Source: Pseudaeromonas aegiceratis (GTDB lineage: Bacteria; Pseudomonadota; Gammaproteobacteria; Enterobacterales; Aeromonadaceae). From it: a DNA stretch of 64,000 bases. This document shows, piece after piece, positions 16,909 through 24,050 of the stretch. The stretch's first letter is position 1, and every line of letters starts with the position of its first letter. Under the pieces are notes generated by a model. It did not search any database. It was not told the origin of the DNA and saw only the letters and a program-made list of their open reading frames with translations. Location: assembly GCF_046254905.1 (NCBI RefSeq), contig NZ_CP158016.1, forward strand, positions 3,534,001-3,598,000, written 5' to 3'. The translations under genes and the position numbers were made by a program.

Positions 16909-16925
16909 TACATGGGGACACTGTA

Positions 16926-17921
16926 GTGGAAAAGTTAAAAAATCATCCAATCTCATTGCTCGAAATAATCAAAGCAAAAAAAATTGTGTCACAACATTTA
17001 AAGCCATCGCCATTGGTTAAGTATGAAGGCTTATCCAGATTGTTAGGATGCGATGCATATGTAAAACATGAAAACCAGAATATAACTGGTAGCTTCAAAA
17101 TTCGTGGCGGTATCAATGTTATGGCCCAAATTAAAAACGCTGGAATTAATGGGGTTATAACATTTTCAACTGGTAACCATGGGCTATCGGTTGCAACTTC
17201 AGCAAAACTATTTGATATTCCAGCAATAGTAGTTGTTCCTGAAGGTTCAAATCCCGTGAAAATAAAACTCATTAAAGAAGCTGGAGCAGAAGTCGTTGAA
17301 GCTGGGCGAAATTTTGATGAATCTTCATTGATAGTATCCGAAATTAGTAAAACGAAAGGTTATTACTATGTTCATCCGGCAAATGAACCTCATGTTGTCA
17401 ATGGTGTTGGCACAGAGTTTTTGGAAATCATAAATGATTTACCCGAAGTTGATGCTGTAATCTTGCCGCTGGGCGGTGGTAGTGAAGTTGCTTCTGCCGT
17501 AACAGTATTAAAAGCTATTAATCCAAAAATTGACATCTATGCTGTTCAGGCCGAGCTTTCATGTGCTGCATATTCTTCGTGGAAACAAGGTGAGATTATA
17601 TCGCGACCAAATGAAACATTTGCGGGTGGTTTTGCTACTGGCATGGCCTACAAAACGACATTTGATATATATAAAGAATCACTTACAGATTTTGTTCTGC
17701 TTTCTGAAAACGAGATTTTACAGGGCACTGCGTTAGCTGCGTATCACACAAGAAATTTAGTTGAAGGCGCTGGTAGTTCAACAATTATGGCTGCATGGAA
17801 GCTCAGAAATAAATTAGCAGGTAAAAAGGTGGTACTCCAATTCAGTGGCTCAAATGCTTCTCCTGAGGAGTTACAAAATGCTTATGAACTGTCTAGTTTC
17901 AGAGATGGTAAAGTAATTTAA
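16926..17921 (+). CDS. PLP-dependent threonine dehydratase / serine racemase-like enzyme, second cassette
   Basis: A 331-residue fold-type II PLP enzyme. NITGSFKIRGG contains the Schiff-base lysine, FSTGNHGLSVATSAKL is the SxGNHG phosphate/substrate loop, and LPLGGGSEVASAV resembles the glycine-rich phosphate-binding loop. C-terminal QFSGSNASPEEL follows the family pattern. It lacks a regulatory ACT domain, as in catabolic threonine dehydratases and serine racemases. The exact substrate (Thr, Ser or hydroxyaspartate) cannot be told. It starts at GTG, is AT-rich like the previous gene, and is followed by an attC-like site. Confidence 0.8.
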   Translation: MEKLKNHPISLLEIIKAKKIVSQHLKPSPLVKYEGLSRLLGCDAYVKHENQNITGSFKIRGGINVMAQIKNAGINGVITFSTGNHGLSVATSAKLFDIPAIVVVPEGSNPVKIKLIKEAGAEVVEAGRNFDESSLIVSEISKTKGYYYVHPANEPHVVNGVGTEFLEIINDLPEVDAVILPLGGGSEVASAVTVLKAINPKIDIYAVQAELSCAAYSSWKQGEIISRPNETFAGGFATGMAYKTTFDIYKESLTDFVLLSENEILQGTALAAYHTRNLVEGAGSSTIMAAWKLRNKLAGKKVVLQFSGSNASPEELQNAYELSSFRDGKVI

Positions 17922-17971
17922 CAAAAACTTGGTGTGGGACCGCTACGCGGCCCCGCAAGTTGAAGTTAGCG
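17916..17971 (+). other. attC-like recombination site 2 (56 bp)
   Basis: The left core ATTTAAC matches RYYYAAC and contains the stop codon of the preceding gene. The inner ACTTG pairs with CAAGT. The centre is the hairpin GGGACCGC-TAC-GCGGCCCC. The right core GTTAGCG matches GTTR but deviates at the last bases. The spacers between core and inner box on the two sides have equal length. The right inverted-repeat arm begins three bases after it. Confidence 0.65.
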
Positions 17972-17973
17972 AA

Positions 17974-18056
17974 ATCGCACGCATGGGAAACTACCCACCC
18001 AGCTATCTATACCTGCTAACTGGCTAATTGGATCCGTCTCCCCTCTGTCTGGCCGA
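17974..18056 (-). repeat. right arm of the inverted repeat bounding the cassette region
   Basis: Its complement reads TCGGCCAGACAGAGGGGAG ... TTTCCCATGCGTGCGAT and matches 15361-15442 with about four substitutions and one insertion. Confidence 0.8.
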
Positions 18057-18350
18057 GGCGTTCGTGGTGGGTGGGGCGGCGAGGCAGGGAGGCCGAGCCA
18101 GTTATCGTCATGCCGGGGCCAAACCGGAAAGGGACGGGATTGAGTATACCGGCCTCGATTTGGCGCGAGGGCAGGGAAAGCCCGAGCGGGATGCGGAGCC
18201 AAGGAAGGCGAAGCCGGCACCAGCCCCCTTGGCACGCCCCCGTGCAGCGGGAGGTGGTAAAGGCCCATTGCCGGCAAAGGGCGGAACGGCCTCCGCGAAA
18301 AATGACCGTCCGACGACAGCGGACAATACCGGCAAGAAATCACGGTGTGG
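18057..18350. repeat. mosaic repeat block right of the cassette region
   Basis: Holds a GAGGCAGGGAGGCCGAGCCA unit and a hybrid hairpin whose left stem is CCAAACCGG (18119-18127) and right stem is CCTCGATTTGG (18153-18163). These do not pair with each other, as if two repeat variants had recombined. Next come the AAGGCGAAGCC unit and the CCGTGCAGCGGGAGGTGG unit, both shared with the 8.2-kb block. Confidence 0.65.
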
Positions 18351-18437
18351 CGCCAGCTCGCCCCAGAAGCTGAATTTATTCAGCACACTACCTTTGCGAT
18401 TGCGCCCCGCGGGCGATTAGCCATAAGACCCTTGCCC

Positions 18438-18600
18438 ATGCCCAGCCGTCAAAAACTGTTGGAAGCCCCCATTCATCGTGCCCTGCTGGCGCTGGGCGTG
18501 CCGATCGTGCTGGGCCAGATCTTGCAGTCGGCCTATCAGCTGACCGACGCCTGCTGGGTCGGCCGCCTGGGGGCCCATCAGGTGGCGGTGTCCGCCAGTG
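18438..18600 (+). pseudogene. truncated MATE efflux transporter (first ~54 codons)
   Basis: Starts MPSRQKLLEAPIHRALLALG and continues IVLGQILQSAYQLTDACWVGRLGAHQVAVSAS, the canonical first helix and loop of MATE family (Na+/H+-driven multidrug) transporters. The homology stops abruptly near 18600, where the 3' end of the convergent HxlR gene begins. Full-length relatives have roughly 440-460 residues. The rest of the gene is not seen in this window, so this is a deletion or replacement relic. Confidence 0.8.
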
Positions 18601-18605
18601 TTTTA

Positions 18606-18932
18606 CTACTCAAGCTCTTTGGACCACAAAATGGCCCAATCCTTAAAGGGCTCCAGGATGGAGTACAACTCATTGCCAAGGGCCGTCAACTGGTAGCCGT
18701 CAAGCGTCTTGCCGACGATTTTAGCTTCACTCAGATCCTTGATGCGGGTACTGAGAATGGTGGGCGAAATAGAGGCACAGCGCTGCTGTAGTTCGCTGAA
18801 GGTGAGCGGTCCTGCCGCGAGTTGCCAGACAATCCCCATCGCCCAGCGTCGGCCAAGCAGGTCGAAGATCGCCATGACCGGTGCTCCGCTTGCCGATCCA
18901 CGGACGGGTTTTCCCGGTTTTGGAATTGCCAT
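18606..18932 (-). CDS. HxlR-family transcriptional regulator
   Basis: A 108-residue winged-helix protein with the family core: DLLGRRWAMGIVWQLAAGPLTFSELQQRCASISPTILSTRIKDLSEAKIV. HxlR proteins are DUF24/MarR-like repressors that often respond to electrophiles, quinones or aldehydes. It lies downstream of a 4-oxalocrotonate-tautomerase-like gene on the same strand. The palindrome at 19282-19306 before that gene is the probable operator. Its 3' end abuts the truncated MATE gene, so the pair arrived by replacement. There is no conserved Cys in the usual N-terminal sensing position (the start reads MAIPKPGKPVRGS). Confidence 0.8.
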   Translation of the reverse strand: MAIPKPGKPVRGSASGAPVMAIFDLLGRRWAMGIVWQLAAGPLTFSELQQRCASISPTILSTRIKDLSEAKIVGKTLDGYQLTALGNELYSILEPFKDWAILWSKELE

Positions 18933-19010
18933 ACTACCGCCTCTTAATTGTTCACTCGGAGAACGATGCCGAGTGATGAAAGTAGGGGGTATTGTAAGAA
19001 GCCTAAAACA

Positions 19011-19032
19011 GGGGGCAAGAATTTTTGCCCCC
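19011..19032. terminator. hairpin between tautomerase and HxlR genes
   Basis: GGGGGCA-AGAATTTT-TGCCCCC lies downstream of the tautomerase stop. It may uncouple the two genes, although a T-run is absent on the minus strand. Confidence 0.4.
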
Positions 19033-19054
19033 AGATTAGCGCGGTGGGCTGTGG

Positions 19055-19255
19055 TCAGTGCCCCATTTTCAGTGTTTTGAGGCTTTTACCACCTACGCCG
19101 ATATTTTCATGAGGCAGTTCATTGATCAGTATTACAAATTTATCTACCGCTATACCGGTTACCTCGACGGCATCGCGAGTAAACCGTTCAATCAGCTGTT
19201 TTTTCTGCTCTTCATTGGCCTGCCCCAGACCAAGATCGATATTGATGACTGGCAT
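19055..19255 (-). CDS. 4-oxalocrotonate tautomerase family enzyme
   Basis: A 66-residue member of the tautomerase superfamily. Pro follows the initiator Met (MPVINIDLGLGQANEEQKKQ), as required for the catalytic N-terminal proline, and FVILINELPHENIGVGGKS matches the conserved C-terminal half. Such enzymes isomerise unsaturated keto acids through an enol. The physiological substrate of stand-alone small copies is often unknown. With an HxlR regulator nearby, a role in aldehyde or quinone handling is plausible. Confidence 0.8.
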   Translation of the reverse strand: MPVINIDLGLGQANEEQKKQLIERFTRDAVEVTGIAVDKFVILINELPHENIGVGGKSLKTLKMGH

Positions 19256-19281
19256 ACTTATTTCCTCTGGTAATTTTGACC

Positions 19282-19306
19282 ATCAACTACAGTTTTTGTA
19301 GTTGAT
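19282..19306. promoter_or_regulatory. perfect 10-bp palindrome, probable HxlR operator
   Basis: ATCAACTACA-GTTTT-TGTAGTTGAT lies 27 bases upstream of the tautomerase start. Weaker related pieces (TACA-TTATT-TGTA; ACTACAGAAAGTGTAG) follow to about 19338, suggesting multiple binding sites. Confidence 0.6.
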
Positions 19307-19339
19307 ACATTATTTGTATCAAACTACAGAAAGTGTAGC

Positions 19340-19560
19340 AATGGGTTTTTGAAGAAGAGCTGAACTTCTTTGCAGGCAGGAACGGGAATGGGTGGATGGG
19401 TAAAAATGCCCAGGGCGGCGGGACACGCCAGCGCTGGTCCAGGGGCCAAATCGAGGTTTGGACGGGATTGAGTATCCCGGCCTCGATTTGGCACGAGGGC
19501 AGGGATAGCCCGAGTGGGGTGCGGAGCCCGGGAGGGCCGAGTCACCAAGGGGCGCAAGCC
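19340..19560. repeat. short mosaic repeat piece with nested hairpin
   Basis: No gene. The hairpin has outer stem CCAAATCGAGG (19446-19456)/CCTCGATTTGG (19481-19491) and inner stem CGGGAT (19463-19468)/ATCCCG (19474-19479). It is followed by the GCGGAGCCCGGGAGGGC unit. The MITE copy 3 starts at 19561. Confidence 0.6.
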
Positions 19561-19690
19561 AATGCTGACCCGTTAATTAAGATGCCAACGCCCTGTTTTT
19601 CGAAGCAAAAGCCAACCCTAACTGTAGTGGTCTAATCATCCCGGACACCATTTTAGGTGGTAAAGTCGCCACCGTAACCCGAGGTGTTCA

Positions 19691-19999
19691 ATGACAAGAC
19701 AACGTCGTTCATTTACTGCTGAGTTCAAACTCGAAGCGGCGAGCTTGGTGCTCGAACATGGCTATTCCGTGCCCGATGCTTCCCGCTCACTCGGTGTCGG
19801 TGAAACCGCACTCCGTCGATGGGTTCAACAGCTGCAATCCGAACGGAATGGTTCCACACCGGCCAGCAAGGCGCTGACGCCAGAGCAGCAAAAAATCCAG
19901 GAGCTGGAGGCGCGGATCAACCGACTTGAACGCGAAAAAGCGATCCTAAAAAAGGCTACAGCTCTCTTGATGGCGGACGATCTCGAACGTACGCGCTGA
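19691..19999 (+). CDS. IS3-family transposase OrfA
   Basis: A 102-residue protein: helix-turn-helix starting MTRQRRSFTAEFKLEAASLV (IS3 OrfA/HTH_Tnp_1) followed by a leucine-zipper-like helix (QELEARINRLEREKAILKKA). It binds the element ends. The heptamer A-AAA-AAG at 19948-19954 is in the correct phase for -1 frameshifting, which would fuse OrfA to OrfB and produce the active transposase. Confidence 0.9.
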   Translation: MTRQRRSFTAEFKLEAASLVLEHGYSVPDASRSLGVGETALRRWVQQLQSERNGSTPASKALTPEQQKIQELEARINRLEREKAILKKATALLMADDLERTR

Positions 20000-20043
20000 T
20001 CGAGCGATTAAGAGAGCATGAGTCTACCGAACTGGTCTGTTCT

Positions 20044-20853
20044 GTGTTTGATATCGCAAGCTCATCTTTTTATGAGTATTTGGCGCGTAAGGGCCATGTA
20101 AATCGTGAACGGCTGCAGCACAGAAGTGAAGTGCGGCGCTTGTTCAAGGAAAGTCGGGGCTCTGCTGGTAGCCGAACCCTGATGTTGAGGCTGCGTGAGT
20201 TGGGACACCAAATTGGTCGATTCAAGGTGCGTAGCCTGATGAAGGAAGCGGGTTTGGTATCGAAGCAGCCCGGCTCTCATGCCTATAAAGCGGCGCAGTG
20301 TGAACGACCGGACATCCCGAATTTATTGGCACGTGAGTTTGCTGTTGCGCAACCAAACCGCGCCTGGTGCGGTGATATCACCTACGTCTGGGCCGGTGGC
20401 CGCTGGTATTACTTGGCGGTGGTACTCGATCTCTGTACTCGGCGGGTGATTGGTTGGGCGCTGTCCGATAAGCCGGATGCCGACTTGGCCGTGAAAGCCC
20501 TGGATATGGCTTATCAGCAACGAGGCTGTCCGCCGGGAGTGCTGTTTCACAGCGATCAGGGTAGCCAGTATGCCAGTCGGAAATTTCGGCAACGGCTGTG
20601 GCGTTATCGGATAACCCAGAGCATGAGCCGACGAGGCAACTGCTGGGATAACGCCCCCATGGAGCGGGTATTCAGAAGTTTAAAGACAGAATGGATCCCT
20701 GAGACGGGATACCAGAAACTCCAGGAAGCAAAACGGGACATCAGCTACTACCTGATGGACTACTACAACTGGCGGCGACCCCATCAACATAACGATGGGC
20801 TCCCGCCAGCAGAAGCCGAAAATCGGCTTAACAGAGTGTCCGGATTTAGTTGA
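20044..20853 (+). CDS. IS3-family transposase OrfB (DDE domain)
   Basis: The first in-frame ATG gives 269 residues; in the fused product the frame is entered earlier by -1 frameshift near 19954. The integrase core carries the DDE residues in AWCGDITYVW, LFHSDQGSQYAS and NCWDNAPMERVFRSLKTEW. The N-terminal HTH_21-like region precedes it, and the end YYNWRRPHQHNDGLPPAEAE is typical of IS3 OrfB. It catalyses copy-paste transposition of the element. Confidence 0.92.
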   Translation: MFDIASSSFYEYLARKGHVNRERLQHRSEVRRLFKESRGSAGSRTLMLRLRELGHQIGRFKVRSLMKEAGLVSKQPGSHAYKAAQCERPDIPNLLAREFAVAQPNRAWCGDITYVWAGGRWYYLAVVLDLCTRRVIGWALSDKPDADLAVKALDMAYQQRGCPPGVLFHSDQGSQYASRKFRQRLWRYRITQSMSRRGNCWDNAPMERVFRSLKTEWIPETGYQKLQEAKRDISYYLMDYYNWRRPHQHNDGLPPAEAENRLNRVSGFS

Positions 20854-20904
20854 CCACTACAAACCCTCCCCTTGAACCAGGGGAGGAAATAATCGTTCCT
20901 CCCC

Positions 20905-21795
20905 CTACTCCCCCCGCGCCTGCAGCAGCAGGCACCCCAGTATCAAGCCCATGCCCAGCCACCCCAGGGCGGGGATGGGTTCCCCCACCACGGTCACCGC
21001 CAGCAGGGCGGCCACCACGGGCTCGAACAGGGTCAGCAGGGTGGCCTGGCTGGCCGCCACGTGGCGCAGGCCAAAGCCGAAGGCCAGGTAACCGAGAAAC
21101 ATGGGCACCAGGGCCATGTAGCCCACCACCAGCAGGTTGCCGACGGGGGCCGTCAGATGGGAACCGGTGAGCAGCAGGCTGGGCAACAGCAGCAGGGCCC
21201 CCAGGCCGAACAGGCTGCCCATGGCGGCCTGGGAGCGGATGCCCCCGGCGATGAGGCGCTTGGCCACCCAGGAGTAGAGGGCATAGGTGAAACCGGCCAG
21301 CAGCCCCAGCAGGGTGCCGGTCACCGGGGCCGGCGCCGAGGCCGGGGCGGCCCCCGGCAGGCTGAGCAGCGCCAGGCCCACCACCCCCAGGGCGAAGCTC
21401 AGCCACCAGCGGCGGCTCACCGAGCCACGTTGGCCGATCAGACACTCCAGCAGCAGGGTGAAGAAGGGGGCGGTACCGATGGAGATGACGGTGCCGATAG
21501 CCACCCCCGCCAGGCGCATGGAACTGTAAAAGGCCAGGGGGTAGACGGCGATGGCCAGGGCACCAGTGAGCAGCACGGGCCACTGGGCCTGCAACGCCGC
21601 CAGCTCCCGGCGGATATGCCGCCAGGCCAGCAGGGTCTGCAACAGGCCGCCCACCCCCATGGCGAAGGCGCCGATGGCCAAGGGGCTCAGGGCCTGGGAG
21701 AAGCTGGCCACCGTGCCCGTGGTGCCCCACAGCAGGGAGGCCAGCAACACGGCGGCACGGGCCTGGGGCACAGGGGCGGACAGACGGGCCAGCAT
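20905..21795 (-). CDS. EamA/DMT-family permease
   Basis: A 296-residue inner-membrane protein with about ten hydrophobic helices in two EamA repeats (ARAAVLLASLLWGTTGTVASFSQ opens the first; GLLAGFTYALYSWVAKRLIA opens the second). DMT permeases export amino acids, metabolites or drugs. The ATG at 21795 beginning MLARLSAPVPQARA was chosen over an extended frame. It is divergent from nothing; an AraC gene lies upstream on the same strand, about 120 bases away. The 3' end abuts the truncated MITE, so the last codons (LLLQARGE) may have been affected. Confidence 0.8.
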   Translation of the reverse strand: MLARLSAPVPQARAAVLLASLLWGTTGTVASFSQALSPLAIGAFAMGVGGLLQTLLAWRHIRRELAALQAQWPVLLTGALAIAVYPLAFYSSMRLAGVAIGTVISIGTAPFFTLLLECLIGQRGSVSRRWWLSFALGVVGLALLSLPGAAPASAPAPVTGTLLGLLAGFTYALYSWVAKRLIAGGIRSQAAMGSLFGLGALLLLPSLLLTGSHLTAPVGNLLVVGYMALVPMFLGYLAFGFGLRHVAASQATLLTLFEPVVAALLAVTVVGEPIPALGWLGMGLILGCLLLQARGE

Positions 21796-21917
21796 GGCAA
21801 TTCCTTTTAAGACCGACAGACGACCCGGCCAGCATAGGGCAAGTCGTCGCCAGTGAGTTTGCCGAACGGACGCTTTTGTTGCCAAAACGGCCGCACCTGC
21901 GGCCGGGCGCGAGGGGA

Positions 21918-22625
21918 TTAGCCGCGGAACTGGCGGGGGGAGAGGCCGACGTGACGGGTGAAACGGCGGCTAAAGGCCGACACATCGCCGTAGCCCACCT
22001 GCTCGGCCACCTGCTGCACCGGCAGATCGGTGTGGGTCAGCAGGGCGCGGGCTTTCTCCATGCGCTGGCGGATCAGGTACTGATGGACGCTCAAGCCCAG
22101 CTGGGCGGAGAACAGCTTCTTGAACTGGGTGGGGGACAGGCAGGCCACCGCCGCCAGATCGGCGATGGCCAGGGGCTCGGCCAGCCCCTCGGCGATCACC
22201 GCCTGTACCGCCCGGATGCGGGGATCCAGGGGCCTGTCCCGGGCCTGGCGGGCCAGCAGCTGGCAGAACAGCGGCAGCAGGGCCGCTTCCAGCTCAGGAT
22301 CCAGCTGATGCTGCAGCTGGCGCTCGACGAAGGTCAGGTAGGCCTGCAGCGGCGGGCTGACGGCAAACACCCGCCCCGGCAGGGCCAACAGGCCGGCGGG
22401 CAGCTCATCCAGATCCGCGACCATGAAGCGGGCCGCCTCATCGGCGCGAAAGTCGTGCTCTTCCCCGGCGGGGATCACCACGCACTCCCCCACCGCCACC
22501 TTGCCGGTGAAGCCGGCCAGCTCGATGCGGATCACCCCCTGCAGGGGCAGCACCAGCTGGTGAAAGGGGTGGGCGTGACGCTGCCGCTGCCGGCTGTAGC
22601 GGCGGATGCTCAGGCTGTTGGGCAT
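21918..22625 (-). CDS. AraC-family regulator with cupin sensor domain
   Basis: A 235-residue protein. The N-terminal half is a cupin-like AraC ligand domain (HPFHQLVLPLQGVIRIELAG...VIPAGEEHDF); the C-terminal half has two HTH units (IADLAAVACLSPTQFKKLF and VQQVAEQVGYGDVSAFSRRF, ending HVGLSPRQFRG). GGAGG lies five bases before the chosen ATG. It is on the same strand as, and upstream of, the EamA permease gene, and may control it. The inducer is unknown. Confidence 0.85.
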   Translation of the reverse strand: MPNSLSIRRYSRQRQRHAHPFHQLVLPLQGVIRIELAGFTGKVAVGECVVIPAGEEHDFRADEAARFMVADLDELPAGLLALPGRVFAVSPPLQAYLTFVERQLQHQLDPELEAALLPLFCQLLARQARDRPLDPRIRAVQAVIAEGLAEPLAIADLAAVACLSPTQFKKLFSAQLGLSVHQYLIRQRMEKARALLTHTDLPVQQVAEQVGYGDVSAFSRRFTRHVGLSPRQFRG

Positions 22626-22808
22626 GCAGACCTCCGGTTCTGGAGGCGCCATTATAGCCGTCCCCCGACACAGGGTCAGCGAGGGCGTCAGGCAGCCCTC
22701 TTATTCCGGCACGCTCACTGCATAGGCTAAGGCAGGCCGGGGCCCACTGGCGTATGATGGGCGCCGGCGCGGCGGGTTGGCCGCCATGACGAGACGAGAA
22801 CAAGCGAG

Positions 22809-23066
22809 ATGCCGATGTTGACACCCAAGCTGCGCTGGCTGGGCGCCCTGCTGCTCAGCGGCCTGCTGCTGCTGTGGCGCGTGCTGGATTTTCTGGATGA
22901 GGCCCGGCACCAGGACTACCACATGAGCCGGGTGGGGCTGTCGGTGTTCGGCCTCGAGGCAGAATGGATCCAGATGTTGCTGATCCTGGCCTGCCTGGGG
23001 GGCGTGCTGCTGAGCCTGGCCCGCCTCTGGTGGTTGCGCCATCGGCGACCACAACGCCTCGACTGA
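22809..23066 (+). CDS. small two-helix membrane protein
   Basis: An 85-residue protein with two hydrophobic segments (LGALLLSGLLLLWRVLDF, ~11-28; MLLILACLGGVLLSLARLWW, ~57-76) joined by a polar loop (DEARHQDYHMSRVG), and a basic tail (RHRRPQRLD). No family is recognised. The upstream ribosome site is weak, and an in-frame ATG two codons later (22815) is an alternative. It sits alone between the AraC and MetQ-like genes. Confidence 0.6.
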   Translation: MPMLTPKLRWLGALLLSGLLLLWRVLDFLDEARHQDYHMSRVGLSVFGLEAEWIQMLLILACLGGVLLSLARLWWLRHRRPQRLD

Positions 23067-23191
23067 TCCCCAAAATGGGCTTGGCATCACGCAAGGAGTC
23101 TGATAGCGTCATGATCATGGACGTTTAGATGGCTAAACGGCCACTTCATTCGCCCCAGGCCGGTGCGGCCTGCCACGACAAGGAGCCTGTT

Positions 23192-24001
23192 ATGACGTCA
23201 TTCCTGCGGCTGACTGCCAGCCTGTTCTGCGCCACCCTGCTGGCGGCCAGCCTCCCCCTGCAGGCCGCCGATCCCGCCAAGTCCACCATCGTCATCGGCA
23301 CCACGGTGGGCGACTTCGGCAACATGGTCACCGACTCCATCAAGCCCCAGCTGGAGGCCCAGGGTTACCAGGTCAAGCTGGTGGAATTCACCGACTACGT
23401 AACCCCCAACATCGCCCTGGCCGACGGCTCACTGGATGTGAACTGCTTCCAGCACAAACCCTATCTCGACAGCTTCGCCGCCAGCCGCGGCCTGGATCTG
23501 ACCCCCATCACCCAGGTGCCCACCGGCCCCATGGGACTCTACTCCGGCAAGAAGCGCCAGCTGGATCAGGTGGCGGACGGCGACAGCGTCTCCCTGCCCA
23601 ATGACCCCACCAACCAAGCCCGCGCCCTGCTGATGCTGCAGGATCTGGGCTGGCTCAAGCTCAAGGACGGCATAGATCCCCTGAAGGCCAGCGAGTTCGA
23701 TGTGGTGGAAAACCCCCATCACCTCAAGCTGGTGCTGCTGGAGGCCGCCCAACTGCCCCGCTCCCGGGAGGATGTGGACTTCGCGGTGGTGAACGGCAAC
23801 TACGCCGCCTCCAGCGGCATCCCCTTCACCAGCGGCCTGTTCCTGGAGAAGGGCTATGAGTTCATCAACTGGGTGGTGGTGCGCAGCGAGGACAAGGACA
23901 AGCCCTTCGTCAAGGACCTGGTGGCCGCCTACAACTCCCAAGCCTTCCGCGACTACGCCAAGGGCCATTACCTGGGCTACAAGTTCCCCCAGGGCTGGTA
24001 A
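23192..24001 (+). CDS. MetQ/NlpA-family substrate-binding protein (orphan)
   Basis: A 269-residue periplasmic protein with the NlpA family core: IVIGTTVGDFGNMVTDSIKPQLEAQGY, VKLVEFTDYVTPNIALADGSLDVNCFQHKPYLD, and FAVVNGNYAASSG. Homologues deliver methionine to the MetNI ABC importer. There are no metN or metI genes nearby. The signal peptide ends LPLQAAD without a lipobox Cys, so the protein is probably soluble and not lipid-anchored as most MetQ proteins are. AAGGAG precedes the ATG, and a strong terminator follows. Confidence 0.85.
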   Translation: MTSFLRLTASLFCATLLAASLPLQAADPAKSTIVIGTTVGDFGNMVTDSIKPQLEAQGYQVKLVEFTDYVTPNIALADGSLDVNCFQHKPYLDSFAASRGLDLTPITQVPTGPMGLYSGKKRQLDQVADGDSVSLPNDPTNQARALLMLQDLGWLKLKDGIDPLKASEFDVVENPHHLKLVLLEAAQLPRSREDVDFAVVNGNYAASSGIPFTSGLFLEKGYEFINWVVVRSEDKDKPFVKDLVAAYNSQAFRDYAKGHYLGYKFPQGW

Positions 24002-24018
24002 ACCAGCCACCACAGTCG

Positions 24019-24046
24019 ACGCCGGGCCCCGCCCGGCGTTTTTTTT
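24019..24046 (+). terminator. rho-independent terminator after the MetQ-like gene
   Basis: ACGCCGGGC-CCC-GCCCGGCGT followed by eight T. Confidence 0.9.
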
Positions 24047-24050
24047 AACC

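Larger units (their letters stand above)
19623..20861 (+). mobile_element. IS3-family insertion sequence (1239 bp, apparently complete)
   Basis: The terminal inverted repeats start TGTAGTGGTC on both ends and share CCGGACAC further in. A 3-bp target duplication AAC is at 19620-19622 and 20862-20864, the size expected for IS3 elements. Joining the flanks restores CCCTAAC/CCCTCCCC, as found in the intact MITE. Both orfA and orfB are open, with a slippery heptamer between them, so the element looks functional and fairly recent. Confidence 0.9.
19561..20904. mobile_element. MITE-like element, copy 3, interrupted by an IS3-family element and truncated on the right
   Basis: The left end AATGCTGACCCGTTAATTAAG and then GCAAAAGCCAACCCTAAC (19605-19622) match the complement of copy 1. 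After the IS, AACCCTCCCCTTGAACCAGG (20862-20881) and ATCGTTCCTCCCCC continue the element to about 20904. The far terminal repeat is missing: the sequence runs straight into the stop codon of the EamA gene at 20905. Confidence 0.7.

Noticed and set aside
13602..20861. Integron integrase or attI site
   Set aside because: No tyrosine recombinase gene is present in this interval; the only one in the window is xerC.
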